A stretch of DNA of 64,000 bases from CAZDVQ01 sp964508975. GTDB taxonomy: Bacteria; Bacteroidota; Bacteroidia; Chitinophagales; Saprospiraceae. A program made the position numbers and the translations under genes. The notes beneath the pieces are model-generated. The model made no database searches and was not told the DNA's origin. It worked only from the letters and a program-made list of their open reading frames with translations. The stretch covers positions 41,497 to 105,496 of the forward strand of contig CAZDVQ010000007.1 of assembly GCA_964508975.1 (NCBI GenBank), read 5' to 3'. Below are positions 7,521-16,723 of this stretch, in pieces (positions within the stretch are counted from its first letter, which is position 1; every line of letters starts with the position of its first letter).

Positions 7521-10172
7521 CTAATCCCACAACTTGGGCAACTTGTAGGCGTACACCACCTTTTGGTCGGCCACCACCAATATGTTGATGCTTTCTTGGA
7601 ATAAATCACTTACCACAAATCTACTACTCCCCGCCAGCGGGAAACCCGGCAAAAGTTTGCCCTTGCTTGACCAAAGCCAAAGCTTACGGGTCTTTCGGGA
7701 TACCGTCCCGATACCCTTTTTTGTGCTACCCACAATGTCAAAGGCACAGAGGATATCCATGGGCTCAGGCGTTTTTACCGAAAAAACCTTTTTGAACTCT
7801 TTATCGGTATAAGCATACAAATTCAACAGTTTGCTGGACAAAGAGAGGTAATCGTAGCGTTCATCGTTGACGATGTCTTGAAACTCAAAACCACTTAGTT
7901 TTTGTCCCTCTGGTGAAACCGCCAAGCGGAAAGTTGCGCCTTGGTAGTTCGCCGCCACCACCGAGCCTGAGGACTGGCAAACGGCGATGCGCTTGTGCTC
8001 GGCATCAATGCCCCAGTTCACGATATCCGTTCCAACGTTTACCAATGGACCTGCCTGAGCGCCATTGCGGTTATAATTATACAGGTTTCCGCCTTGGTTG
8101 ATGGCTGCCAACTTGTAATTTGCACCATCTTTATATACTTTCATCGGCGTAGCTAAAGGGCTAGGTAAAGTTTGAGGACTCCAACCTTCCAGTGGGCTAC
8201 CATCCGACTTGTAGCCAAAAACATTGGCATTTAGGCTCCCCACAAAAAACCGATGGCCAAGGCCCAAGTTGGTTACCAACATGCCTTTTGCCGCACCCAC
8301 CGGGATGCTAATCGGCTCGTATACCTCGTTCCCTAGGTAATCAAGCATATAAATTTTCGACTTGGTATTGAATACGTACTGCAGGTAGCCATTGTCGAAA
8401 TAGTCAACCTGGTAAATATCCGAGAGGATAAGATCATCAATGACTTTTGACCAGCGCAACACACCATCGTTACCGATTAAGTATAAGCGCTTCGTCGAGT
8501 CTTGAATAATGATTTCTTGTTTACCGCTTTGGTGGTTCACTACAAGATTTGGCGCGAGGTGTGCTTTGGCTAAAAGCTCAACCCGCCAAGCAATGCTGGC
8601 TGTTTGCTTCGTCTTCACCGTATCTGGAATACCAACTACCGATAGGTCAAATCGGCGGCCTTGCCCTACACAGTTGATGCTAAAGGGTTCAAAGTTTTGG
8701 CAAGCTTCAAACGCTTTAAGTACTGGATCGCGGAGCTCTGGCCGGGTATAGGCTTTAACCAACTGTATACATCGGCTCGGAAAGGCCAAAAAGCGATAAT
8801 GTGCCCGCTCTGGTAACCTGGCCAACAAGGTTTGGTAGCGTTGGTCGTTGTGCAAAACCAGGCCAAAATTATGCTTATCAATCCATAGCCTGAGTCCATC
8901 CAGGGAGTTGGCAAAAACGATATAATCGTCGATAGCGGTGTAGTACGGGGCGTTGATAAGGCTCAGGCTAGGACCAAAAACGGTTTCAAACACATCGTTG
9001 GCCGACAAGCGGTCGATCCTGTAATCCAAGTGGAAGTTCGTGGGCTCTTTCACGTCCGATTGATAAGAACGGAGCAACTTTAAAGCCTTGCTGGTATCGG
9101 TACATTGCACCAGGGCATAAGCATCTTTGAGGTATTTCTCATCCGCAGGGTCGGTGATGAACAAGCCCATATCGTGTTTAACCCAAGGCAGAATATGTTT
9201 TTTAAAGGCCTTATGTTTAGAGCTGCTTAATTTAGAACAAAGAGATTTCAAGCCATCCGCACCTATATAATGAAGAATGGCAATATTATCAGGCAATACT
9301 TCATCGATATGAGAAGCTGGCGCTAAATCCTGCCTAACCAAGGCCTGGAATAAAGCATTGCCATCGGCAGCATTCAAGCGGCCTTGCAACATCAATGCCG
9401 ACGAATCGCCAGAAAGTTTGAGGCTCGTCCAATCGAACATTTTGTTCAAGCTTGCTACATCCTTACGGGCAAAGGGCGAGAACACCTCGGTGAAAGTAGC
9501 CAGCAAACTACCTTTTATATGGATGTTGGCGTTTTGTTTACTGCTGGGCAGCACAATCGCATGATTGGGCGACAAGCCTTGTTTATCGCTCACCGCGTCG
9601 ATGGCGTACTCAACGAACAAGGACAAACGACTTAACAGGAGCAAGTTTTTATACTTGGCGATGGTAATTTTTTGTCCGTTGCTAAGCTTCAAGTTCAGCA
9701 AGTTTTGTCCACGGAAAGACGCCGTGCTCAACAGTTCTCGCTCAAAAATTGAGCTGAGTTGGGCAGTGCTAAGTTGACCCTTTTTCAGTTCGAAAATATG
9801 TAATGCTGCCAAGGCATCAACCCGGCTGATGCCTAAACCCGAGAGCAGGGAAGCGTCGTTGAGGGCTGCAAGCTCTGGGAACTTGGCTATGATACTATCA
9901 ATAAGCTGGTAGTCTTCGGTTACAATGTTCATGGCGGGCAATGTACCCAGTTCACCTGTTTTAAACTGATCCTGACGTTCAGAGAAACTACCCAGTTCGA
10001 AAACTATCCCAAAGTTTTCGGGCATGGCTTTCCAGGCGGTTGACTGTTGCCAAGGCAGGTTAAAGCGGCTCAATACCGTGTACACCAAGCCCAGTACCAA
10101 AACGGCGATGAGTAGTATCCAGGTTTTATTGGATCCGAAAATTTTCAACAATAAATTATATATACTAGCCAT
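7521..10172 (-). CDS. Large membrane-anchored protein with a C-terminal propeller-like region
   Basis: I do not recognise this 883-residue protein with confidence. I start at ATG 10172 (MASIYNLLLKIF), 9 residues inside the longer frame, which gives a short cytoplasmic tail and one membrane helix (ILLIAVLVLGLVYTVL, about 17-32). The next 500 residues look like the DUF3352 type of exported protein (AWKAMPENFGIVFELGS, repeated LPDNIAILHYIGADG-like segments). From about residue 560 on, repeated strands with patterns such as LYLIGNDGVLRWSKV and YLQYVFNTKSKIYMLDYLG suggest a beta-propeller. It probably projects into the periplasm. No operon partner is visible. Confidence 0.75.
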   Translation of the reverse strand: MASIYNLLLKIFGSNKTWILLIAVLVLGLVYTVLSRFNLPWQQSTAWKAMPENFGIVFELGSFSERQDQFKTGELGTLPAMNIVTEDYQLIDSIIAKFPELAALNDASLLSGLGISRVDALAALHIFELKKGQLSTAQLSSIFERELLSTASFRGQNLLNLKLSNGQKITIAKYKNLLLLSRLSLFVEYAIDAVSDKQGLSPNHAIVLPSSKQNANIHIKGSLLATFTEVFSPFARKDVASLNKMFDWTSLKLSGDSSALMLQGRLNAADGNALFQALVRQDLAPASHIDEVLPDNIAILHYIGADGLKSLCSKLSSSKHKAFKKHILPWVKHDMGLFITDPADEKYLKDAYALVQCTDTSKALKLLRSYQSDVKEPTNFHLDYRIDRLSANDVFETVFGPSLSLINAPYYTAIDDYIVFANSLDGLRLWIDKHNFGLVLHNDQRYQTLLARLPERAHYRFLAFPSRCIQLVKAYTRPELRDPVLKAFEACQNFEPFSINCVGQGRRFDLSVVGIPDTVKTKQTASIAWRVELLAKAHLAPNLVVNHQSGKQEIIIQDSTKRLYLIGNDGVLRWSKVIDDLILSDIYQVDYFDNGYLQYVFNTKSKIYMLDYLGNEVYEPISIPVGAAKGMLVTNLGLGHRFFVGSLNANVFGYKSDGSPLEGWSPQTLPSPLATPMKVYKDGANYKLAAINQGGNLYNYNRNGAQAGPLVNVGTDIVNWGIDAEHKRIAVCQSSGSVVAANYQGATFRLAVSPEGQKLSGFEFQDIVNDERYDYLSLSSKLLNLYAYTDKEFKKVFSVKTPEPMDILCAFDIVGSTKKGIGTVSRKTRKLWLWSSKGKLLPGFPLAGSSRFVVSDLFQESINILVVADQKVVYAYKLPKLWD

Positions 10173-10318
10173 TAGGGTTATATCAAGGTTAAAGTGCAAA
10201 TATCGGAATTTTAAGCAAATAGTGACATTTCAATGTGTTTAGTCGTTATATACCCGAGCCATGTAACAAGCGCCGTATCTGGCATGCTTTTTTATCCCCA
10301 TTATTCCGTTCAAATCCT

Positions 10319-10326
10319 TACCTTTG
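10319..10326 (+). promoter_or_regulatory. -7 box TACCTTTG for the lectin-like gene
   Basis: TACCTTTG matches TAnnTTTG and lies 20 bases before the ATG at 10346. It excludes the longer upstream frame as coding. Confidence 0.6.
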
Positions 10327-10345
10327 CACCCTGAATAATCCTGTT

Positions 10346-11359
10346 ATGAGGATCAAAGTTGGTCTAGTTTGTTTAGTTCTAGTTAGTAAAGCGAACCTTT
10401 GCTTGGCGCAGTACGTGTTCAGCACCAAGGGTGATGCAACTATGCTAACCCAGGACTGCTATCAACTGACCAGCGACACCACCTTTTTATTCGGCAGTAT
10501 TTGGAGTAAAACCTCCATAGATTTGAGCAATGCTTTCGACTTGAAATTTGCCGTTAACCTCGGTTGTAAAAGCGACGGCGGCGAAGGTCTAGCCTTTGTA
10601 CTTCAAGCTGCACCTGACAGCACCCACGCCGTGGGATGCCCCGGCGAGCGCCTAGGGTTTGGTGTTCCGCCTGCTGGTTTGCGTTGCAAACCGATCAAAC
10701 CATCCCTGGCGGTAGAGATAGACACCCGGGAGAATAAGAACGTGCCGGTTAGCGATATCAACGTGGATCACCTGAGCCTAGTCCGCGACGGCAACCAAGC
10801 CCAACCGCTTATGCCACCCGTGCGCGCGAGCACAAAATCGTCGAATATCAACGATTGCGAATTCCACGAGTTTAGGATTACCTGGAAGCCTTCAACACGA
10901 GAACTAAAGGTATATTTTGACGGTGAGTTGAAAATAGTTTATGTCAAAGATTTGCAAAACGAGATTTTCCCAGGCAAGAAAAACCTGTTTTTTGGCTTTA
11001 CCTCGGCTACCGGTGCTCGACCAAACGTGCATGTAGTATGTGCCAACCAGCTTATATTAGAAGTTGATGCCGATTTTTACAACAAGAATGCCTTTGAACA
11101 AGGCGTAGGCATATACACCAACCCATCCACAGAGCAAATCATTGTAGATGTAAACTTTGACATCACCCGCAATATCAAAATTCAATTGTTCAACGTGCGT
11201 GGCGAAGTGGTCAGGACCATCGACGAGAAATATGTTCGCGATGCCAAGTACCGCATAAACCTACCAGGCTTACCCCAGGGTATTTACTACCTTAAAGTAA
11301 GCGATGGTAAAAGTGTAAAAACACGGAAAATTATACACCTGGCTATCCGAAGGGCCTAA
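10346..11359 (+). CDS. Secreted L-type lectin-like protein with T9SS sorting domain
   Basis: I start at ATG 10346, 20 bases after a promoter box and at a signal peptide (MRIKVGLVCLVLVSKANLCLAQ); the frame extends 37 residues further upstream without support. The 337-residue product has a bacterial L-type lectin-like jelly roll (about 25-230) with GGEGLAFVLQ, PSLAVEIDTRENKN and NVDHLSLVRDGN, the usual sugar and calcium strands. The last 85 residues are a type A T9SS signal: YTNPSTEQIIVDV, KIQLFNVRGEVVRT, LPGLPQGIYYLKVSDG and the KTRKIIH end. It should be exported and attached to the surface, binding glycans; the ligand is unknown. Confidence 0.85.
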   Translation: MRIKVGLVCLVLVSKANLCLAQYVFSTKGDATMLTQDCYQLTSDTTFLFGSIWSKTSIDLSNAFDLKFAVNLGCKSDGGEGLAFVLQAAPDSTHAVGCPGERLGFGVPPAGLRCKPIKPSLAVEIDTRENKNVPVSDINVDHLSLVRDGNQAQPLMPPVRASTKSSNINDCEFHEFRITWKPSTRELKVYFDGELKIVYVKDLQNEIFPGKKNLFFGFTSATGARPNVHVVCANQLILEVDADFYNKNAFEQGVGIYTNPSTEQIIVDVNFDITRNIKIQLFNVRGEVVRTIDEKYVRDAKYRINLPGLPQGIYYLKVSDGKSVKTRKIIHLAIRRA

Positions 11360-11370
11360 GCCTTAAGATA

Positions 11371-12036
11371 TTAAGGTACCAAAGGTGTTTTAAAAGGCAT
11401 GGCGTAATATTCCCACTCAAAGATGGTTTTGGAGGCCACGTCGTTGAGTGAACCCTTGCGCACGAGGCTAACCCTGATTTCCTTGCGGGGCAGTTCGGCA
11501 AACACATCACCACGCAGGACAATATTAGAGCTTGTTGTTGGCCCGAGGATATTGAGTGATTTAAGGTGACCAATTTCGTCTTCCATCAGCACCACCAAGG
11601 TTTCATCTTTCTTGAGGGCTTCGCCTTCCCAGCGGATGGTAGCACCTTTAGACAGACTGAAAGAATCTTGTTTAGCGGGCACCCTGAAGTCGGGCATATT
11701 CACCCCGATTTCATGGCCTTCGCCGGCGGCATCGGCAAATTTATAGTTTAAGCTCAAGGGGCATTCCGCAAATTTTTGGGATACCTTATACCTTGTGCCA
11801 TAATCGATCAAGCGGTTTTCGACCATGGCAATGCCCTGGAACAGGATACCCTTGGGTAAGCTCACCTTCACGGTATCTTTAAAAAAAACGGCCGTGGACA
11901 TGAGTTCCTTGGAGGTTTCATCGTAGCGTACATACAAATTGCTGCGTTCAAAAGGCAGCGCTGCGGCCGCTGGTTTGCTGTTTTTACAAGCTACCACCAC
12001 CGTGGCCAATAGCATTAGGAAGAAAATCTTTTTCAT
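11371..12036 (-). CDS. Lipoprotein of unknown function
   Basis: I start at ATG 12036 (MKKIFFLMLLATVVVACKN), a lipoprotein signal with Cys at about residue 17; the longer frame adds 10 residues without support. The mature 200 residues are beta-rich, with no domain I recognise. Features include VRYDETSKELMSTAVFF, YKFADAAGEGHEIGVNMPDF and a closing FEWEYYAMPFKTPLVP. It is convergent with the lectin-like gene, the stops only 11 bases apart, and repeat copies 4a and 4b lie upstream. Probably outer-membrane anchored in the periplasm. The name is left open. Confidence 0.7.
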   Translation of the reverse strand: MKKIFFLMLLATVVVACKNSKPAAAALPFERSNLYVRYDETSKELMSTAVFFKDTVKVSLPKGILFQGIAMVENRLIDYGTRYKVSQKFAECPLSLNYKFADAAGEGHEIGVNMPDFRVPAKQDSFSLSKGATIRWEGEALKKDETLVVLMEDEIGHLKSLNILGPTTSSNIVLRGDVFAELPRKEIRVSLVRKGSLNDVASKTIFEWEYYAMPFKTPLVP

Positions 12037-12097
12037 GTGGTATATTTTTATGAGTACTCGAAGCAAAAGTATATAAATCCCAACAATCTATAATAGA

Positions 12098-12230
12098 TTA
12101 TTTTGGGGGCGTTGCGGCTTCGCCGCCGGGCTTTGCGCGGCTGCGCAAGCTTGTCCCTTGCGCTTCGCGCTGCGGGAGCGCCTCCGGCGCCCGCTTCAAT
12201 CCCTAACGCAACGGCGGCAATACTCCTCGC
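12098..12230 (+). repeat. GC-rich modular repeat, copy 4a
   Basis: Head TTTTGGGGGCG, then hairpins GGCTTCGCCGCC, GCGCGGCTGCGC and GGAGCGCCTCCGGCGCCC. It lies in the 12037-12448 region and meets copy 4b tail to tail, so both heads point outwards. Confidence 0.7.
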
Positions 12231-12346
12231 GTTTGCCCATGCGCCAGGTGCCCGGCGGGCGGCCCGGCAGGGCCGGTGCGCAACGCGCACTAAGCGAATA
12301 GCGCACCCAGAGGGGACCGACGGCGCGAAGCGCCGTGGCGCCCAAA
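12231..12346 (-). repeat. GC-rich modular repeat, copy 4b
   Basis: The reverse-orientation partner of copy 4a ends in a head reading TTTGGGCGCC on the minus strand. It holds the core-like GCGCTATTCGC and hairpins GGCGCTTCGCGCC and GTGCGCGTTGCGCAC. Confidence 0.7.
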
Positions 12347-12391
12347 TGAAATTATCGTCTGACGTTCCACTTAATCTATTGGTTGGATAAA

Positions 12392-12426
12392 CAAAAAAGC
12401 CACCCCGGTAATCCGAGATGGCTTTT
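12392..12426 (-). terminator. Terminator for the M23 peptidase gene
   Basis: AAAAAGCCACCCCGG and CCGAGATGGCTTTTT form an imperfect stem with flanking A and T tracts, just 3' of the minus-strand stop at 12449. Confidence 0.65.
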
Positions 12427-12448
12427 TCTATACGACGAACTACAAATA

Positions 12449-13432
12449 CTAGTAGTCGAAAGATTTTTGTGTTTGAGAAGCACGCTGGATGAACTCTTGG
12501 TATTCATCTGGTGTCATGCCATCGAGGATGTAAGACATTGGGTTAACCTTAACGCCATCCTTGATGATTTCATAGTGTAAGTGTGGGCTAGTTGAAGTGC
12601 CGGTGCTACCTACAAGACCGATAACCTCGCCGCGTTTAACTTTTTGGCCTGGGCGAACTTTAATGGTTTGCATGTGTGCATACAAACTTTCGTAGCCATA
12701 ACCGTGCGAGATAATCACGTTGTTTCCATAGCCAGAGCCACGGCTTTCAACGCGGGTAACCACACCGTTTCCGGTAGCGTAGATTGGTGTACCAGCGCGC
12801 GCACCGAAGTCGATACCCGTGTGCATTTTCATTACTTTGAAAACTGGGTGTAACCTCCAACCGAAGCCAGAAAGGGCTTGAATATCTTTATTGATTTTAT
12901 CCTCGCGGATAGGTTTGATAGAAGGAACCGCTTGCATACGGTCTTCGTTACGTTCAAAATCTTCAATAATCTGTTTGTATGATTTAGCTTGAAGATTGAT
13001 TTTATATTTCAGCTTTTGAATTTTCTCGGCGGTTTTAGCCAAGAGTTCACGTTCAGACAAGTTTTTGTAATCTTGGTATTTTTCGCGGCCACCTGTGCCA
13101 GCTGCCCATACGGCATCGTCGATTGGATCGGATTGAAGGATAACGCGGTAAATTCCCTTATCGCGTTCGCGTAAATTTTCAACTGCTTTTGATACGAGGT
13201 CAAGCTCGGCGTTCAAGCGGTTGTATTCCTGTTTATACTTGGCAATCTCGCGCTTGAGTAGTTTTTCATTGGGCGTGTTGAAGAAGTTGGTGTAAACCAC
13301 AATCGCAAGTGCGCCGAAAACGACAGCACTAGACACGAAACCGAATGTACGAACCAGGTAGGTCTTCCATGAGGTGACCACCTTTTCATACCGCAAGGTA
13401 TGTTTATTATAAACGAACTTTTCCTTAGCCAT
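12449..13432 (-). CDS. Membrane-anchored M23 (LytM-type) peptidoglycan endopeptidase
   Basis: The 327-residue protein has a basic cytoplasmic start, one membrane helix (about 30-50, FGFVSSAVVFGALAIVVY), a periplasmic coiled coil (about 55-170) and an M23 domain. The zinc ligands are complete: HTGIDFGA at about 203 and SPHLHYEI at about 287. Such proteins cut peptide cross-links of peptidoglycan during growth or division. This N-terminal layout with KEKFVYNKHTLRYEKVV is common in Bacteroidota. A promoter-like pair lies 230 bases upstream at 13662-13691, implying a long leader, and a terminator follows the stop. Confidence 0.92.
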   Translation of the reverse strand: MAKEKFVYNKHTLRYEKVVTSWKTYLVRTFGFVSSAVVFGALAIVVYTNFFNTPNEKLLKREIAKYKQEYNRLNAELDLVSKAVENLRERDKGIYRVILQSDPIDDAVWAAGTGGREKYQDYKNLSERELLAKTAEKIQKLKYKINLQAKSYKQIIEDFERNEDRMQAVPSIKPIREDKINKDIQALSGFGWRLHPVFKVMKMHTGIDFGARAGTPIYATGNGVVTRVESRGSGYGNNVIISHGYGYESLYAHMQTIKVRPGQKVKRGEVIGLVGSTGTSTSPHLHYEIIKDGVKVNPMSYILDGMTPDEYQEFIQRASQTQKSFDY

Positions 13433-13661
13433 TGTTGTCTTAAATTGTGTAGTTAGCCTAACTCCGTCAGAACCGTTTTGATTGCAATCTCTTGTTTAAG
13501 AAGCGATAAAATTGGTTTAGGTTGCTTTGAACCTTGAATTCTAACGAATTATTAAACTGTTTGTCAGATTTAACGTAGAGTTTAATCAAATCAATGATAA
13601 ATCTTTCAACAATTTGGTTGTATTCCCCCGTGGGTGTCAAGCTTTGATACTCAGCGGATTG

Positions 13662-13691
13662 CAAATATAGAAAGCTATTTTGACTTGTCAA
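13662..13691 (-). promoter_or_regulatory. Promoter for the M23 peptidase gene
   Basis: On the minus strand TTGACA (13691-13686) and TATATTTG (13669-13662) are 16 bases apart, a good -33/-7 arrangement. The implied leader before ATG 13432 is about 225 bases. Confidence 0.55.
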
Positions 13692-13853
13692 CCTTTTTAA
13701 TAATTTTTTAACCAACTTTTTATTTTGGCTAGGTAAAATCAGGTTGTAGTTAGGCCACAAACTTTTTCCCAAAAATTAGTTGCTATGTGTAGAACGAAAT
13801 TCAATGCACATAGTTTCAGCCTAGTGATATAGTACAATTCATACAGCTATATA

Positions 13854-13911
13854 TATGTTTGCAAATTAGCGTAGACTTGACCATAATATCTATTATTTTT
13901 TTAGAACTTTG
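13854..13911 (+). promoter_or_regulatory. Candidate alaS promoter boxes
   Basis: TATGTTTG at 13854-13861 fits TAnnTTTG exactly; GAACTTTG at 13904-13911, nearer alaS, misses the first base and is preceded by TTGACC. Either may drive alaS. Confidence 0.4.
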
Positions 13912-13941
13912 CGTACTTAAAATTGAACAACCTCTTTCCTG

Positions 13942-16569
13942 ATGATGACATCTGCCGACATTCGCCGCAACTTTTTACAATTCTTTGAACAGAAAGGCCA
14001 TAAGATTGTCCCCTCGGCCCCGCTCGTGAATAAAACCGACCCAACCCTGATGTTCGTGAACTCGGGTATGGCTCCTTTTAAAGATTACTTCCTAGGCAAC
14101 CAAGAACCTAGTGCGCCCCGAATTGCAGATACACAAAAATGCCTCCGGGTATCCGGCAAGCATAACGACTTGGACGAAGTAGGCCGCGACGGTACGCACC
14201 ACACCCTTTTCGAGATGTTGGGCAACTGGTCGTTTGGCGATTATTTCAAAAAAGAAGCCATCGCTTGGTCGTGGGAGCTCCTCACCAAGGTATATAAGCT
14301 ACCCGAAGACCGCCTGTACGCCACCGTTTTCGGCGGTGATGCCAATGAAAACCTCGAGCCCGATAATGAAGCACTTGAACTCTGGTTACAATTCTTGCCC
14401 AAAGAGCGTATTCTGTACGGCAACAAAAAAGATAACTTCTGGGAAATGGGCGACACCGGCCCTTGCGGTCCTTGCTCGGAAATCCACTTCGACATGCGTA
14501 GCGACGAGGCCCGTGCTGCTATCCCTGGCCAAGACCTCGTGAACAAAGACCACCCGCTGGTGGTAGAAATATGGAACAACGTATTCATGCAGTTCAACCG
14601 TAAAGCCGACCGCTCGCTTGAACCGCTGCCCGCCAAACACGTGGATACCGGCATGGGTTTCGAACGCCTTTGCATGGTACTGCAAGGCAAAACCGCTACT
14701 TACGATACCGATGTATTTACACCTATTATACATTACATCGAAGATTTCTGTAAAATACCTTACACCTTTAGTTATGCCGACGAGGCCAAGAGCGATATGG
14801 CCATGCGCGTGGTAGCAGACCACATCCGCGCGATTAGCTTCGTGATTGCAGATGGCCAGTTACCTTCCAATACCGGTGCTGGTTACGTTATCCGCCGCAT
14901 CTTGCGCCGTGCCGTCCGCTATTACTTTAGCTTCTTGAATATCCAGGACCCCTTCCTGCACCGTTTAGTACCACAGCTGGCCGATATCTTCAAGGATGTG
15001 TTCCCCGAGTTGAAAGCCCAGCAAGATTTCGTGGCCAAGGTTATTCTAGAAGAAGAAAAATCGTTCCTACGTACCCTCGACAAAGGCTTACGCCGCATGG
15101 AAGAAATAGAGGTGGATAGCAACAAAGTCATCGAGGGTAAAATTGCCTTCGAACTATATGACACCTTCGGCTTCCCGATTGACTTAACCCTGCTGGTGGC
15201 TGCCGAGAAAGGCTACACCGTTGACCAAGTTGGTTTTGAACAAGCCTTGCAAGAACAAAAAACACGCTCCCGTGCAGCTACCACCCGTACGGTTGGCGAC
15301 TGGGCTGAGCTCATCGACAACCCCGAGGTTACTTTCGTGGGTTACGACCGCCTGGCCGTTGATGGCGCACAAGTGATTAAATATCGTACCGTTGAACTAA
15401 AAGGCAAACCGGAGTACCAAGTTGTATTAAACATCACGCCTTTTTACCCAGAAGGCGGTGGTCAAGTTGGCGATACAGGCACCATGCGCTTTGACGAGGA
15501 AACTGTTCAGGTTATTGATACCCGCAAGGAAAACGACCTGATTATACACGTGCTCAACCGCTTGCCCGAAAACCTGAGCGCCAACGTGAACACCGCTGTA
15601 AACGCCAGCAAACGCAAGAATACCGAGAATAACCACTCGGCTACCCACCTCTTGCACGCGGCCCTACGCGAAGTACTGGGCACACACGTACAGCAAAAAG
15701 GCTCCTTGGTTAATGACAGATACCTCCGCTTCGACTTCTCGCACTTTGAGAAGATGAGCGACGAGCAGATTGCCCGGGTGGAAGCCATAGTCAATGCTAA
15801 AATACGCGAGAACGTTAGTCTGGAAGAAAACCGCAACATGCCTATCGAAGCAGCGAAAGCAGCTGGAGCCATGATGTTGTTCGGCGAAAAATACGGCGAG
15901 AGCGTACGCATGATTACCTTCGACCCCGCGTACTCACGCGAGCTTTGTGGTGGTTGCCATGTGAAAAGCACTGGCCAGATTGGTTTCTTCAAGATCACTT
16001 CAGAAGCAGCTATTGCCGCCGGTGTACGGCGGGTAGAAGCGGTAACGGCCGAAAGTGCCGAACACTTCATCCAAGATGCCTTTGTTCAATTGGGTCAAGT
16101 GAAAGAAGTCCTTAAAAATCCTAAAGATTTGGCCGCGGCCATCAGCGGCTTGCAAGAGCAACTCAAAACCAGCCAGAAAGAAATTGAAAAACTATACTTG
16201 CTGCAAGCTAAATTAGCCAAGGCTAGCCTGCTGCAACAAGTAGAAAATATCAACGGTATCAACTTTTACGCTGCCGAGGTTGAGATTGATTCAGCCGAAG
16301 CCTTGAAACAATTGGCTACCGACTTGCGCAAGGAGGAAGCTGCATTTATCGTGCTGGGTGCTAGCATCGGAGGAAAAGCAAACCTGGTGGTAGCTATCAA
16401 CGATGATTTAATGCAAGCTAAAGGCTTTAACGCTGGTCAAATCGTGAAAGAAATCGCCAAGAACGTGCAAGGTGGCGGCGGCGGTCAAAACTTTTTGGCC
16501 ACTGCTGGAGGTACCAAGCCAGAGGGTATTCCTGCGGCGATTGAGGCCGCCAAAGCAAGCTTAAGTTAA
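13942..16569 (+). CDS. alaS: Alanyl-tRNA synthetase
   Basis: AlaRS charges tRNA-Ala and edits mischarged serine and glycine. The 875 residues match the full-length family. Order: class II catalytic core from residue 1 (ADIRRNFLQFFEQKGH, LMFVNSGMAPFKDYFLG, THHTLFEMLGNWSFGDYF), the tRNA-recognition helices, the editing domain with the HxxxH motif in NNHSATHLLHAAL and CGGCHV, then a coiled coil and the C-Ala domain with GGGGGQNFLATAGG. The ATG at 13945 is an equally good start, one codon inside. It is preceded by promoter-like boxes and appears monocistronic. Confidence 0.97.
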   Translation: MMTSADIRRNFLQFFEQKGHKIVPSAPLVNKTDPTLMFVNSGMAPFKDYFLGNQEPSAPRIADTQKCLRVSGKHNDLDEVGRDGTHHTLFEMLGNWSFGDYFKKEAIAWSWELLTKVYKLPEDRLYATVFGGDANENLEPDNEALELWLQFLPKERILYGNKKDNFWEMGDTGPCGPCSEIHFDMRSDEARAAIPGQDLVNKDHPLVVEIWNNVFMQFNRKADRSLEPLPAKHVDTGMGFERLCMVLQGKTATYDTDVFTPIIHYIEDFCKIPYTFSYADEAKSDMAMRVVADHIRAISFVIADGQLPSNTGAGYVIRRILRRAVRYYFSFLNIQDPFLHRLVPQLADIFKDVFPELKAQQDFVAKVILEEEKSFLRTLDKGLRRMEEIEVDSNKVIEGKIAFELYDTFGFPIDLTLLVAAEKGYTVDQVGFEQALQEQKTRSRAATTRTVGDWAELIDNPEVTFVGYDRLAVDGAQVIKYRTVELKGKPEYQVVLNITPFYPEGGGQVGDTGTMRFDEETVQVIDTRKENDLIIHVLNRLPENLSANVNTAVNASKRKNTENNHSATHLLHAALREVLGTHVQQKGSLVNDRYLRFDFSHFEKMSDEQIARVEAIVNAKIRENVSLEENRNMPIEAAKAAGAMMLFGEKYGESVRMITFDPAYSRELCGGCHVKSTGQIGFFKITSEAAIAAGVRRVEAVTAESAEHFIQDAFVQLGQVKEVLKNPKDLAAAISGLQEQLKTSQKEIEKLYLLQAKLAKASLLQQVENINGINFYAAEVEIDSAEALKQLATDLRKEEAAFIVLGASIGGKANLVVAINDDLMQAKGFNAGQIVKEIAKNVQGGGGGQNFLATAGGTKPEGIPAAIEAAKASLS

Positions 16570-16723
16570 AATTACCCCGATGCAGGGCCAATTCGGCAGT
16601 ATTCAGGAGCCCATACACTTACGGCAAGGTTTTTGAAAACAAAGCGCTTGTAAACAATTGTTCCGCAAGGCTAGTATGTATAAGCATCTAGCCTTGCGGT
16701 TACCTCAAATCACATATCAGCCT

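Larger units (their letters stand above)
13433..13941. other. AT-rich divergent intergenic region between M23 peptidase and alaS
   Basis: This 509-base stretch holds promoter-like boxes for both flanking genes. A 101-codon minus-strand frame (13467-13772) spans the candidate promoter and has codon use unlike neighbouring genes (many AAA, TTA, AGA), so I treat it as non-coding, but cannot exclude a small protein. No structured RNA is recognised. Confidence 0.4.

Noticed and set aside
7238..7524. Open frames inside the GC-rich repeats (here, and at 12103-12390, 18252-18470, 31765-31961, 57516-57756)
   Set aside because: They follow repeat composition (Arg, Ala, Ser, Cys rich), appear on both strands at once and have no domain. 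They are not genes.
13467..13772. 101-codon minus-strand frame
   Set aside because: It spans a strong promoter-like pair and its codon use (AAA, TTA, AGA rich) is unlike the neighbouring genes. No family is recognised.
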